Assembly (NCBI GenBank): GCA_963782965.1
Contig: CAWALV010000006.1
Span: 1,612,001-1,676,000, forward strand
Source: CAWALV01 sp963782965
GTDB lineage: Bacteria > Actinomycetota > Actinomycetes > Acidothermales > Acidothermaceae
DNA length: 64,000 bases
Direction of reading: 5' to 3'
The position numbers and the translations under genes were made by a program. Of this stretch, positions 51,652-60,673 are shown one piece after another; position 1 is the stretch's first letter, and each line of letters opens with the position of its first letter. The notes under the pieces are model-generated. The model did not search any database and was not told the origin of the DNA. It worked only from the letters and a program-made list of their open reading frames with translations.

Positions 51652-53123
51652 CGCACCGGAAGTGCCGGCTCGGCGAACTGCGCGGTACGCACCACGCCCG
51701 TCGTCGTCCAGTCTTCCTCGCGACGCGCGCCGGGCAGGGTGGTCGTCGAATCGGCGTCCATCATGCCGTCGAGGTCACGCAGGGACGGGTCAGCAGCGAG
51801 GGCGATTGCACCGAGCAGCGACGCAACGGCGCGCTCCACAGCATGCAACTCGTCGACGATGTTGCTCACCGATTCCCTGCCCGGCTCGGCAACGCCGAAG
51901 TCCGAGCTGGCCAGCCGAGCGAGCCTGGTGGCCGATTCGCGCAGCATGCCGAGCGCAGGCGCGGTGCCGGCACCGATGTCACCGAGCGAGCGGGCCGCTT
52001 CGTCGGCGGCGTCGGCGCGGGCGACGGCGATGTCACGCGACGCCGCCATCTCGGCCACCGAAAGCCACGACCGCGACTGTCCGACGAGAACCTTGACCAG
52101 CCCGACCTCGCGGCGGCCGAAGCTGGTGCTGCCTTCCGCGCGGCGGGCGATGAGGACGGCGAGCGGCTTTCCGGCCTCGCCGACGACGGCGGAGCAATAC
52201 GGCCGACCGTCCTCGACGCCGTTCAGTACGCCACGGGCACCCAGTGCTCGCAGCACCCACGGCTGGTCGAAAGCCTCGGCGTCGTTGCGTCTCGTCGTAC
52301 GACCCGATTCGTCACCTGCATAGATGACGGGACCTTCGTGCTCGACGACGACGAGTTCGATGTCGGCGCCGCCGAGGACCCGCGCCGCCGCGGTCAACAC
52401 GACGCGAGCGGAAACGTCTACGGAGTGCGTCATGGCCTGCTCCTGGCCGCGCGCGAGCTCGGCGAACAGGCGGGCCTCGCCGCTCTTCGACATCTGCTCG
52501 TCGAGCGCACCCCACAGCAGGGCCATCGGGACGAGCAGGCCGGCCAGACCGAGCGGCGCGTGCACCATCAGCCACGCTGCGAGCAGGCCGACGCTCGCCG
52601 TGCCTGCCGCGTGGACGGCGTAGAGCGCCGCGTCCTCGAAGATCATCGCGCGCAGGCTCTCGCCACCGATCAGCGAGAGCGGCACACCGGACATCACCTG
52701 GTCTGCGATCCACCAGATCGCCATACCGACGACGACCGCGGGGATCGTGCCATGCAGGTGCATCACCGCGTAAGCGGCGACGGTGCTCGCGACGAGGTAC
52801 TGCGACATGTTGTATTGGATCTTCACCGCTGACCAGTGCTGCCTGAACAACACCGGCACCAGGCCCAGACAGGTCGCGATCACGATCCACGAACCGGGTG
52901 CCATCAAGAAGGCGCCGGCCAGCACGCCTTCTGTCATGGTGAAGGTGACTCGCTGCCGAGCGACCGTGATGCTGATGCGCGTCAGGTTCGCCACCGCAAC
53001 GGCGATCACCAGCAGCGGAATCGCAAAGGGCCCTGGATGACCCCAAGCGGTGTTCGCGAGCAGCGGCACGCTAGCCGCCGCGGCCGCGAAGGCCACCGCG
53101 CGAAGACGCCAGGTTGGGCTCAT
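51648..53123 (-). CDS. Multi-span membrane protein with cytoplasmic GAF-like domain
   Basis: 491 residues. The first 200 hold about six to eight hydrophobic spans of the MASE-like kind used as sensor modules ahead of diguanylate cyclases (RVTFTMTEGVLAGAFLMAPGS, KIQYNMSQYLVASTVAAY). It is followed by a GAF-type domain (about 230-360: SVDVSARVVLTAAARVLGGA, GRPYCSAVVGEAGKPLAVL) and a helical tail. No kinase, cyclase or output domain is seen. It is coupled to the histidine kinase gene and three bases from the subtilase gene, so it likely carries the signal to the kinase. Confidence 0.75.
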   Translation of the reverse strand: MSPTWRLRAVAFAAAAASVPLLANTAWGHPGPFAIPLLVIAVAVANLTRISITVARQRVTFTMTEGVLAGAFLMAPGSWIVIATCLGLVPVLFRQHWSAVKIQYNMSQYLVASTVAAYAVMHLHGTIPAVVVGMAIWWIADQVMSGVPLSLIGGESLRAMIFEDAALYAVHAAGTASVGLLAAWLMVHAPLGLAGLLVPMALLWGALDEQMSKSGEARLFAELARGQEQAMTHSVDVSARVVLTAAARVLGGADIELVVVEHEGPVIYAGDESGRTTRRNDAEAFDQPWVLRALGARGVLNGVEDGRPYCSAVVGEAGKPLAVLIARRAEGSTSFGRREVGLVKVLVGQSRSWLSVAEMAASRDIAVARADAADEAARSLGDIGAGTAPALGMLRESATRLARLASSDFGVAEPGRESVSNIVDELHAVERAVASLLGAIALAADPSLRDLDGMMDADSTTTLPGARREEDWTTTGVVRTAQFAEPALPVR

Positions 53124-53126
53124 CGG

Positions 53127-54875
53127 CTACTCGCCCCAGCCCATCGTTGCCCACACGCGACCGCTCCAGACCCGGCCGCTCCAGACCCGACCGCTCCACA
53201 CGCGACCGCTCCAGACCCGGCCGCTCCAGACCCGGCCGCTCCAGACGCGGCCGCTCCACAGCCGGCCGTCCCAGACGCGACCGCTCCACAGCCGGCCGTC
53301 CCAGACGCGACCGCTCCACAGCCGGCCCTTCCAGGTGGGTCCGCTCCACAGCCGACCGTCGAAGAGCGGGTCATTCCAGAAGTCACCAAAGGCGCTGGCC
53401 GTGGAGTACCACGCATGCAGGTCGAGGCCGGCCTCGCCGGTGTTGAACAGGTGCCCAGCCCCATTGGGGACCGAGACCAGACCCTGCCCGTCGGTGGCAC
53501 CGTCGCCGATGCCGGACGCCGATCCGCGCAACGCGGCCTTCACTTCCTGCGGCGTGGCGTGCTGGTGGTCGTGGATGTAGATCGCCGCCAGGCCCGAGAC
53601 GATGCCGGTCGACTGGCTGGTGCCCGAACCGCGGAACAAGCCACTAGCCTGGCGCGCGTTCGGGTACTGCTGCGCGATCACCGTGTCCGCCGGCATCTCG
53701 CCGAGCAGGTTCACCCCGGCTGCAACGACGTCGGGCTTGCTGACGCCGTCGACGTTGCCGTAGCCGCTGAAGCTCGCGACGACCGGTGCGGCGCCCGTCG
53801 TGTCAGCAGCGCCTACCGTGATCGAGGCCGGGTCGAAGCCGGGGTCGCCGACGATGCCGGGAGTGTTGCCCGCTGCTGCGACGACGGTGACGCCGGCGTG
53901 CCGCGTCAGTGTGACGGCGTAGTTGAGGGGGTCGATGCCGTAGTTGTCGGTCGGCGGGTCGACGCTCAGCGAGATGTTCGCGATGTCGACCTGGTCGGAG
54001 TGGGTGGCTACCCAGTTGAGGCCGGCGACGATCGAGGCGAGGGAGGTGTTGCCCTCGGCGTCGGCGACCTTGACGACGTCGATGGTCGCACCCGGTGCGA
54101 CGCCGAGCGCGGTGTCGCCGCTGCCGGCGACCTTTCCGCCGGCGATCAAGGATGCGATGTAGGTGCCATGCCCGTAGCCGTCGGTGAACTGGCCGTGGTC
54201 GACGACCTGGCCGCCGTCGTGGTTGAGGCCGGAAGTGTCGATCGCGTCAACCAGGCGACCGGAGGCCCGGCTGAGCGCCTCGGTGTCGGTGACGCCGGTG
54301 TCGACCAGGGCGATGGTGACGCCCTTGCCTGCGTCACCCCGTCCGGCTTTGCCGCCGACCGACGAAGGCGCGACGACGCCGGCGCTCACCGGATCGCTGC
54401 TGCCGCCGCCACCGTTGCTGCCGCCACTGGCGGGCGGCGGATCGCCGGGGCCGGGCTTGGGGTTGTCGCCGGGCTTGGGGTTGTCGCCGGGCTTGGGGTT
54501 GTCGCCGGGCTTGGGGTTGTCGCCGGGCTTGGGGTTGTCGCCGGGCTTGGCCTTGTCGCCGGGCTTCGTGCCGTACGCGAAGCTCTCCAGGTGCGCCGAG
54601 GCGTTGGATTCGACGCCGAGCACGCCCGGTGCCTGCGCCAGCGCGGCGATCGCGGCCGGACTCCCGGTCACGACCTCGCTGCGCACCGCGGGCAGGAACG
54701 CTTGGACGTGGATGCCAGGCACCGTCACCGGCGCTGCACCGGCCAGCGCGACGATGGCTTGGCTGCTTCCGCCGGTGGCTGCCTGCGCGCTCGGCGCAGC
54801 AGCAAGCGCAAAGCCAGCGACCACCGCCAACGACGTAAGGGCGGCTGCCGACTTGCGCACTGCGGACAAGATCAC
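53127..54875 (-). CDS. Secreted S8 (subtilisin-like) peptidase with WSGR-repeat C-terminus
   Basis: 582 residues. Signal peptide (about 1-32, ends PSAQA), I9-like pro-region, seven PGDNPK-type hexapeptides (about 103-143), then a subtilase domain with Asp192 (ALVDTGVTD), His236 (GYGHGTYIASLI) and Ser420 (FRGSGTSQSTG). The segment after Ser lacks the usual Ala-Pro. The C-terminal 77 residues are 14 tandem pentapeptides of [LV]-W-[SDK]-G-[RP] and a WATMGWGE end. GTG 54875 has GAGGAG six bases upstream; a longer frame is not used. Next to a membrane GAF protein and histidine kinase, suggesting an envelope-sensing role; the target is unknown. Confidence 0.9.
   Translation of the reverse strand: MILSAVRKSAAALTSLAVVAGFALAAAPSAQAATGGSSQAIVALAGAAPVTVPGIHVQAFLPAVRSEVVTGSPAAIAALAQAPGVLGVESNASAHLESFAYGTKPGDKAKPGDNPKPGDNPKPGDNPKPGDNPKPGDNPKPGPGDPPPASGGSNGGGGSSDPVSAGVVAPSSVGGKAGRGDAGKGVTIALVDTGVTDTEALSRASGRLVDAIDTSGLNHDGGQVVDHGQFTDGYGHGTYIASLIAGGKVAGSGDTALGVAPGATIDVVKVADAEGNTSLASIVAGLNWVATHSDQVDIANISLSVDPPTDNYGIDPLNYAVTLTRHAGVTVVAAAGNTPGIVGDPGFDPASITVGAADTTGAAPVVASFSGYGNVDGVSKPDVVAAGVNLLGEMPADTVIAQQYPNARQASGLFRGSGTSQSTGIVSGLAAIYIHDHQHATPQEVKAALRGSASGIGDGATDGQGLVSVPNGAGHLFNTGEAGLDLHAWYSTASAFGDFWNDPLFDGRLWSGPTWKGRLWSGRVWDGRLWSGRVWDGRLWSGRVWSGRVWSGRVWSGRVWSGRVWSGRVWSGRVWATMGWGE
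53157..53366 (-). repeat. Fourteen 15-bp tandem repeats encoding WSGR-type pentapeptides
   Basis: A 210-base array with period 15 in frame inside the subtilase gene. Units: LFDGR, LWSGP, TWKGR, then alternating LWSGR/VWDGR, then VWSGR six times in a row at the end. Units near the stop are almost identical in DNA, so expansion is recent there. On the opposite strand it reads as a long Pro/Leu/Thr frame, which is a shadow. Confidence 0.95.
54446..54567 (-). repeat. Seven 18-bp tandem repeats encoding PGDNPK hexapeptides
   Basis: In-frame copies of an 18-base unit (CCGGGCTTGGGGTTGTCG on the plus strand) encode KPGDNP five times, flanked by KPGDKA and KPGPGD. The stretch is a proline-rich linker between pro-region and catalytic domain. 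Near-identical DNA indicates recent slippage. Confidence 0.9.
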
Positions 54876-55341
54876 GAGCGTCTCCTCTACCCCAAGAGTC
54901 GACCGAGCATGGACAGTTCTCCGGTATCTCGTGTCGGCACCAGCCATGCTCACCTGTTGCGTCTGCCGATAAAACGCCCGATCGGAGCAGCCGTAACCGC
55001 CTCAATCCGCGCGATCACCGGCGCACTCTTGGCGATGTCGGCAACGGCGGCCGGCGCTTTGAACGGTTGGGCGACTCGAGCGGTCGACCGGACGGCGGCG
55101 CCCGTCGGCGCCACCGGGAGTAGCGAGTGAGAAGCCGACGCAGCAGTCGGGCCGATCGAACGCTTCAGCCGCGCTTGTCGGCGTCCGATGGATGGAGCGA
55201 GGCACAGCGAAACAAGCGCCGCTCCATGGCGTGCGCAATGTCCGAACTGCCTCGAAGCAGTCAGATTCACCCGCAGTCAGTTTCATACGCAATCCCATTC
55301 ACACGGCCGCGCGTAGCGGCCCGGACGCGAGGAGGACCGGG
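54876..55341. other. Divergent region between subtilase and response-regulator genes
   Basis: 466 bases with no convincing gene. It must hold the promoters of both genes and probably the binding site of the regulator, but no clear palindrome or repeat was found by eye. A minus-strand frame at 54950-55270 has no family similarity or ribosome-binding site. Confidence 0.5.
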
Positions 55342-56019
55342 GTGACGGCGTTGGTCGAGCACGTGCCGCCCCAGCCGGAGAACTCCGCAGGGTTCACCGC
55401 GATGGTGGTCGACGACCACCCGCTGGTCCGCGAATCGATGGTGAGTCGCCTCACCGCCATGGGCGCCCGCGAGGTACTCGAGGCCGCCAGCTGTGCCGAG
55501 GCCCGCGCCCGCGCGCGCTCTGTCGGTCCACGCGACCTGTGCATCGTCGACGTCGGCTTGCCCGACGGTTCGGGCCTGGACTTGCTCGCCGAGCTGCGCA
55601 GCGCCGGCTGGCCGCGTCTCGTCGTCCTGTCGGCTGCCGACGACCCCTACTCCGTGCGTGCAGCGTTCGTCGCCGGGGCGCAGGGCTACCTGCTGAAGTC
55701 GGCTTCTCCCGTTGTCGTGGCGGACGGTGTCCGTCGGGTCCTGGACGGCGGGGTGTACGCCGACCCGTCGGTTGCTTCCCTGCTCGCCGCGGGGCTGCGC
55801 AACAGCCCGACGAACGAAGGCGTCAGCGACCTGTCCGGTCGCGAGATCGAAGTACTCCGGCTGGTGGCTGACGGCCGGTCCAACAAGGAGATCGGCGACG
55901 AGTTGGGGCTATCGGCCCTCACGGTCAAGAGCCACCTCGCCCGGATCGCCCGCAAGCTCGGCACCGGCGACCGCGCCGAGATGGTCGCCCTCGCCATGCG
56001 CGCCGGCGTCATTCGCTGA
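55342..56019 (+). CDS. NarL/LuxR-type response regulator
   Basis: 225 residues. Receiver domain with acidic pocket VVDDHPLV (Asp24, Asp25), phosphoacceptor Asp70 (LCIVDVGLPDGSG) and Lys near 120 (QGYLLKSAS), then a LuxR HTH (DLSGREIEVLRLVADG, SNKEIGDELGLSALTVKSHL). GTG 55342 has GAGGAGG six bases upstream; the ORF extends further without support. Divergent from the subtilase-sensor-kinase genes, so it probably regulates them and forms a two-component pair with that kinase. Confidence 0.92.
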   Translation: MTALVEHVPPQPENSAGFTAMVVDDHPLVRESMVSRLTAMGAREVLEAASCAEARARARSVGPRDLCIVDVGLPDGSGLDLLAELRSAGWPRLVVLSAADDPYSVRAAFVAGAQGYLLKSASPVVVADGVRRVLDGGVYADPSVASLLAAGLRNSPTNEGVSDLSGREIEVLRLVADGRSNKEIGDELGLSALTVKSHLARIARKLGTGDRAEMVALAMRAGVIR

Positions 56020-56166
56020 GCCACCCGCGCCCTGACGGCTTCCCGGCTCACGGCGTCCCGGCTGGCGGCGTCGACCTAAGAGGCGTCTACCTCAACGTGC
56101 CACCCCGCCCGGCGAGCCGCGGCCGGAGTCGAGCCACACGCGCGCACGGCGTCGTACGGTTGGGAC

Positions 56167-57609
56167 ATGTCCGAGACCGCCGCGAAGCCCGAGAGGCACC
56201 GTCGGCGTAGCTCCGGCCCACGGGCCGACGGACCTGACCCGGTGATGCCCGTCTTCCTGGAGCCGGTCCCGCTCACCGACGAGCTGCCCGCGAGACCGCC
56301 CGAGCGACGGGAACCGCCCCAGGTCGCGCGGACCAGGAGTGAGCCGGCGGGCGAGCCGGCAACGGACCAGCCGTCGGAGATCGCCGCCGCCCCGTTGCTG
56401 ACCCTGCGCGACGGCGATCCGGCCGTCATCGACACCCCCGCAACGCTCGCCGAAGCAGCGTCACGGCTCGCCTCCGGCGCCGGCCCGGTCGCGGTCGACG
56501 CCGAGCGTGCCTCCAGCTATCGCTACGGACATCGGGCCTACCTGGTCCAACTGCGCCGCGAAGGCAGCGGCACGCTGTTGGTCGACCCCATCGCCTGCCC
56601 CGACCTCTCGCCACTCGGCACCGCGCTCGGCGACACCGAGTGGGTGATCCACGCCGCGACCCAGGACCTCCCCTGCCTCGCCGAAGTCGGGCTCAATCCC
56701 CCGACGCTGTTCGACACCGAGCTCGCCGGTCGGCTGGCCGGCTACCCCCGGGTCGGCCTGGCCACGATGGTCGAGACGCTGCTCGGCTGGCGGCTGGAGA
56801 AGGACCATTCCGCCGCCGACTGGTCGCGCCGGCCGCTGCCGCAGCCGTGGCTGCGCTACGCAGCACTGGACGTCGAGATGCTGGTCGAGTTGCGTGACGC
56901 ACTCGAAGCAGAACTGCGCCGTCAGGGCAAGCTCGAGTGGGCGCTCGAGGAGTTCGAACACGAACGCATCGCGCCGTCGTTGTCGGCGGTCGCCTCGGTC
57001 GATCGTTGGCGCCGCGTGTCGGGCATCCACCGGGTACGCGACCGGCGCCAGTTGGCCGTCGTCCGCGCCCTGTGGCAGGCCCGTGACCGGCTCGCCCGCG
57101 AAGCGGACATCTCCCCCACCCGGTTGCTGCCCGACGCCGCGATCGTGCATGCGGCGAGTTCGCGTCCGGCGAGCGCCGAGGCGCTGGCGGAGTCGAAGGA
57201 CTTCGTCGGCCGGGGCAGCCGGCGCCACCTGCACGAGTGGTGGTCGTCGATGGCGGAGGCCCGCGCGCTCCCAGATGCCGAGTTGCCCGAGATAGCGCGC
57301 CCGCAGGAGGGCCCGCCCCCCGCGCACCGCTGGCAGGACAAGGATCGCGCGGCGGCGGCACGCCTGATGGCTGCCAAGGCGGCCGTGGCGGCGATCGCCG
57401 ACGAGCATGCGCTGCCGGCCGAGAACCTGCTGCAACCGGACGCCGTCCGCCGCCTCGCCTGGCAGCCGCCCGACCCGCTGCAGGAACCGGCTGTCGCCGA
57501 TCGCCTGGCGGAGCTCGGAGCCCGGCGGTGGCAGGTCGCCCTGACCGCAGGGCCGCTCGCCCGCGCCCTGGCCCGGGCGTCGATTCACCAGAATGCGGAC
57601 ACCAAGTAG
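56167..57609 (+). CDS. RNase D-type 3'-5' exonuclease with HRDC domain
   Basis: 480 residues. A disordered N-terminus (about 1-80), then a DEDDy exonuclease domain: VAVDAERASSYRYGHRAYL (Asp, Glu), HAATQDLPCL (Asp) and LRYAALDVEMLVEL (Tyr, Asp), followed by an HRDC domain (about 285-350). Used in tRNA and small RNA maturation in other bacteria. In M. tuberculosis the homologue lies beside the DUF3000 gene and before dxs (recalled), same as here apart from the inserted sensory genes. ATG start. Confidence 0.92.
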   Translation: MSETAAKPERHRRRSSGPRADGPDPVMPVFLEPVPLTDELPARPPERREPPQVARTRSEPAGEPATDQPSEIAAAPLLTLRDGDPAVIDTPATLAEAASRLASGAGPVAVDAERASSYRYGHRAYLVQLRREGSGTLLVDPIACPDLSPLGTALGDTEWVIHAATQDLPCLAEVGLNPPTLFDTELAGRLAGYPRVGLATMVETLLGWRLEKDHSAADWSRRPLPQPWLRYAALDVEMLVELRDALEAELRRQGKLEWALEEFEHERIAPSLSAVASVDRWRRVSGIHRVRDRRQLAVVRALWQARDRLAREADISPTRLLPDAAIVHAASSRPASAEALAESKDFVGRGSRRHLHEWWSSMAEARALPDAELPEIARPQEGPPPAHRWQDKDRAAAARLMAAKAAVAAIADEHALPAENLLQPDAVRRLAWQPPDPLQEPAVADRLAELGARRWQVALTAGPLARALARASIHQNADTK

Positions 57610-57668
57610 CCAGGTTTCACCCCGACTGCGCTACCGCGCGGTGGCCTCGGGCGGGTACCGTCACGGTC

Positions 57669-58607
57669 ATGTCGAAGCCCGTGGGGGGCCGCCGCGGCAA
57701 GTCGCGCCCCGACCAAGCCGGTAAGGCAGGTCGCACGGGTGCGCCCGAGACCGGCACCGACCGGGCTGCGCTGCGCCGGTGCCTCCTGGCCGTGTGCGTC
57801 ATCGACGACATCGACCTCCTCCCGAGCGACGACGGCGCGCTGCTGCCCGGACTCGTGGCCGGACTTCCGGCGGTGGAGGTCAGCCTCGGCGACTGTGAGA
57901 CCGCGATTCGCGGCGCCGATCCGGACTCCCCGCTCGCCCGTCAGCGGTTGAGCCGCTGGTTGTGGGCCAAGCGCGCGGTGGCCGAGCGCTCGCTCGACGA
58001 GCTCGCCGAGCGCGCGCGGCCGGTCGCACTGCCGGTGGGTCATTCCCTGCACAGCGGCCGCGGCTGGGTGCGGCAGCGCGTGCTGGGCGGCTGCCTCGAG
58101 GTCGGCCTGGGCTTCGTCGGTCTCGATGCGCAGGCGCCCGACGACGTCGTCGTCGTCCCGCACGGCGTCCTGGAATCGAGCGGCATCGACGCGGCGGCCT
58201 GGTGGCGCGGCGCCGTCGAGTACCTGGAGAACATGGGAGCACTCGCGACCAAGCGGTGGCGGCGCCAGCGCACCAGCGCGCTACGGCCGATGGGCGATTG
58301 CGACGTCGTGACGCTGCTTGCCTCTGTCGTGTTCCGAGGCGCGCTGTGCGCGGACGCCGGCGGTATGCGCGTCGTGGCCGTGCCCATGCGGCACCGCGGC
58401 TGGATAGACCTCTCCCGGATCGACCCCGCCTTCGCGCGGGCGGCCGCCGCGATCACCGACGAGGAAGACCGCGGCTTCGCCCGGCCGGTCCTGTTGACGG
58501 TCGACGAGTTGGTACTGGCCGGCGACGGCGCCGCTCCTGCCGAGATCGTGCTACGCGACCCGGCGGTCGCCGACGACGCCTGGCGCCGCAACGTGCTCTA
58601 CCACTGA
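57669..58607 (+). CDS. Conserved hypothetical protein beside dxs
   Basis: 312 residues. A basic N-terminus (MSKPVGGRRGKSRPDQAGKA) then a domain with LAVCVIDDIDLLPSDDG, RLSRWLWAKRAVAERSLDEL, RVLGGCLEVGLGFVGLDA and DVVTLLASVVFRGALCADAGG. I recognise no family; no signal peptide, span or catalytic motif is obvious. The ATG 57669 is chosen since the upstream frame is antisense-like and unsupported. It is convergent with dxs, nine bases apart. Confidence 0.75.
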   Translation: MSKPVGGRRGKSRPDQAGKAGRTGAPETGTDRAALRRCLLAVCVIDDIDLLPSDDGALLPGLVAGLPAVEVSLGDCETAIRGADPDSPLARQRLSRWLWAKRAVAERSLDELAERARPVALPVGHSLHSGRGWVRQRVLGGCLEVGLGFVGLDAQAPDDVVVVPHGVLESSGIDAAAWWRGAVEYLENMGALATKRWRRQRTSALRPMGDCDVVTLLASVVFRGALCADAGGMRVVAVPMRHRGWIDLSRIDPAFARAAAAITDEEDRGFARPVLLTVDELVLAGDGAAPAEIVLRDPAVADDAWRRNVLYH

Positions 58608-58616
58608 CCTAGCCGG

Positions 58617-60554
58617 TCAGTCGCTCGTCTCCACGCCGTCGAGTTCGACGGCGCGCTTCGCTGAGCCAGTGGCCGACTGCTCGATCGAGGCGAGCCCGGC
58701 GACCGCCTCGACGACACCCCGGGCGATGTCCTGCGCGGTCAGCCCGACTTCGCTGAGAACCTGCGCGCGCTTGGAGTGGGCGAGGTAGCGCTGCGGGATC
58801 GACCGCATGCGCACAGGCGTGTCGATGCCGTGGTCGCGCAAGGCGATCGACAGCGTCGCCCCGGCGCCGCCGTGGCGCCCGTGGTCTTCGATCGTGACGA
58901 CGAGCCCGTGGGCGGCCGCCATCGTGAGCAGTGCCGGGTCGACCGGAAGCGACCAGCGCGGGTCGACCACCGTGGCGCCGATGCCCTGATCGCGCAGGCG
59001 ATCGGCGACCTCGAGCGCGACGTGCGCCATGCAGCCGTAGGCCACGAGCAGAACGTCAGCACTCGCATCGCGGCGCAAGACGTCGACGCCACCGATCCGC
59101 TCGACGGGCTCGATGTCGCCCGGCAGCGCACCCTTCGGGAACCGGATCGCGGTGGGGCCGTCATCGACGGCCACCGCCTCGCGGAGCAACTCCCGCAACC
59201 GCGACCCGTCGCGCGGAAGCGCGATCCGGATACCTGGCACCAGCGAGAGGATCGAGAGGTCCCACATGCCGTTATGACTCGGGCCGTCATCGCCGGTGAC
59301 GCCGGCCCGGTCGAGGACGAAGGTGACGGGCAAGCGGTGCAACCCGACGTCCATGACGACCTGGTCGAAGGCTCGGTTGAGGAACGTCGCGTAGACGGCC
59401 ACGACGGGATGCAGGCCGGCCATCGCCATGCCGGCCGCGGACGTGACGGCGTGTTGCTCGGCGATGCCGACGTCGAAGGTGCGCTCCGGGTAAGCGGCGG
59501 CGAACGGTGCGAGCCCGACCGGGTGGAGCATCGCGGCGGTGATGCCGACGAGGTCGGGCCGCTCGGCACCCAGCTCGACGATCTCGTCGGCGAAGATCGC
59601 GGTCCAGCTCGCCGCCTTGGGCAGTTCGACCCCGTTGGCCGGATCGAATGCGCCGGGACTGTGGAAGTGGTCGACCTCGTCGCGCTCGGCGGGCTCGTAG
59701 CCGAATCCCTTGGTGGTGACGCAATGCACGAGGACCGGCCCGTTGAACCGGCGCGCCCGCGCGAACGCGTTCTCCATCGCGGCGACGTCGTGCCCGTCGA
59801 TCGGGCCGAGGTACTTCAGGCCGAGGTCTTCGAAAAGACCCTGCGGCGTCAGGACATCCTTCAGGCCCTTCTTGATGCCGTGCAGAGCGTCGTACAACGG
59901 GTCGCCGACCAACGGGGTGCGGCCGAGCACTTCCTTGATCTTGGCGAGTACCCGCTCGTAGCTCGGGTTGGTGCGCAACGTGTTGAGGTGCTCGGCGACC
60001 CCACCGATCGTCGGCGAGTACGAGCGCCCGTTGTCGTTGATGACGACGACGACGGAGCGGTCCTTCGCGGCAGCGATGTTGTTCAGGGCTTCCCAGCACA
60101 TACCGCCGGTGAGCGCGCCGTCGCCGACGACCGCGACGACGGTCCGCTTCTCGCCGCGGACGGCGAACGCCTTGGCCATCCCGTCGGCGTAGCTGAGGGC
60201 GGTGGACGCGTGCGAGTTCTCGATCCAGTCGTGCTCGGACTCGGCGCGAGAGGGGTAACCGGAAAGCCCACCGCGCTGCTTGAGCTTCGCGAAACCGGCC
60301 CGCCGGCCCGTGAGCAGCTTGTGCACGTAGGCCTGGTGACCCGTGTCGAACAGGATCGGCTCGGTCGGAGAGGAGAACACTCGGTGCAAAGCCATGCTGA
60401 GTTCGACCGCGCCGAGGTTCGGCCCGAGGTGACCGCCGGTCTTGGCCACGGCGGCCACCAGGAAGTCGCGGATCTCCTGAGCCAGCTGCGGCAGCTTGGC
60501 GGCGTCCATGGCCTTGAGATCGTCAGGGCTATCGATGGACTCGAGCAGACCCAC
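58617..60554 (-). CDS. dxs: 1-deoxy-D-xylulose-5-phosphate synthase
   Basis: First enzyme of the MEP isoprenoid pathway; TPP-dependent condensation of pyruvate and glyceraldehyde 3-phosphate. 645 residues. Seen: GGHLGPNLGAVELSMALH, TPP motif VGDGALTGGMCWEALNNIA, INDNGRSYSPTIGG, FEDLGLKYLGPIDGHD, transketolase core GIAEQHAVTSAAGMA, DRAGVTGDDGPSHNG and C-terminal VTIEDHGRHGGAGATL. GTG 60554 is chosen (AGGAG just upstream; gives the family length of 630-645); GTG 60566 is possible. A long inverted repeat lies about 65-120 bases upstream. Confidence 0.96.
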   Translation of the reverse strand: MGLLESIDSPDDLKAMDAAKLPQLAQEIRDFLVAAVAKTGGHLGPNLGAVELSMALHRVFSSPTEPILFDTGHQAYVHKLLTGRRAGFAKLKQRGGLSGYPSRAESEHDWIENSHASTALSYADGMAKAFAVRGEKRTVVAVVGDGALTGGMCWEALNNIAAAKDRSVVVVINDNGRSYSPTIGGVAEHLNTLRTNPSYERVLAKIKEVLGRTPLVGDPLYDALHGIKKGLKDVLTPQGLFEDLGLKYLGPIDGHDVAAMENAFARARRFNGPVLVHCVTTKGFGYEPAERDEVDHFHSPGAFDPANGVELPKAASWTAIFADEIVELGAERPDLVGITAAMLHPVGLAPFAAAYPERTFDVGIAEQHAVTSAAGMAMAGLHPVVAVYATFLNRAFDQVVMDVGLHRLPVTFVLDRAGVTGDDGPSHNGMWDLSILSLVPGIRIALPRDGSRLRELLREAVAVDDGPTAIRFPKGALPGDIEPVERIGGVDVLRRDASADVLLVAYGCMAHVALEVADRLRDQGIGATVVDPRWSLPVDPALLTMAAAHGLVVTIEDHGRHGGAGATLSIALRDHGIDTPVRMRSIPQRYLAHSKRAQVLSEVGLTAQDIARGVVEAVAGLASIEQSATGSAKRAVELDGVETSD

Positions 60555-60619
60555 CGGGCTCCTCACCTCACTATCTCTCAACCGGCCGGCTCGGTGAGCC
60601 GGCACGAGGTCCGCTCGGC

Positions 60620-60673
60620 CGACGTACCGACCTGCCACCAACCTGCCACCAACCTGGCAGGTGCCGTACGTCG
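60620..60673. promoter_or_regulatory. 54-bp interrupted inverted repeat upstream of dxs
   Basis: CGACGTAC then ACCTGCCA (60630) are mirrored by TGGCAGGT (60655) then GTACGTCG (60666), with a 17-base loop and a small internal bulge. A further ACCTGCCA copy lies in the loop (60641). Within the dxs leader or promoter, it could be an operator or an RNA hairpin. No regulator is known for it. Confidence 0.6.

Noticed and set aside
53157..53366. Regular array that could suggest a CRISPR
   Set aside because: The period is 15 bp, in frame inside the peptidase gene, with no spacers and no cas genes.
52836..55130. 764-codon plus-strand frame across the subtilase
   Set aside because: Antisense to the peptidase; its repeats are the reverse reading of the WSGR and PGDNPK arrays.
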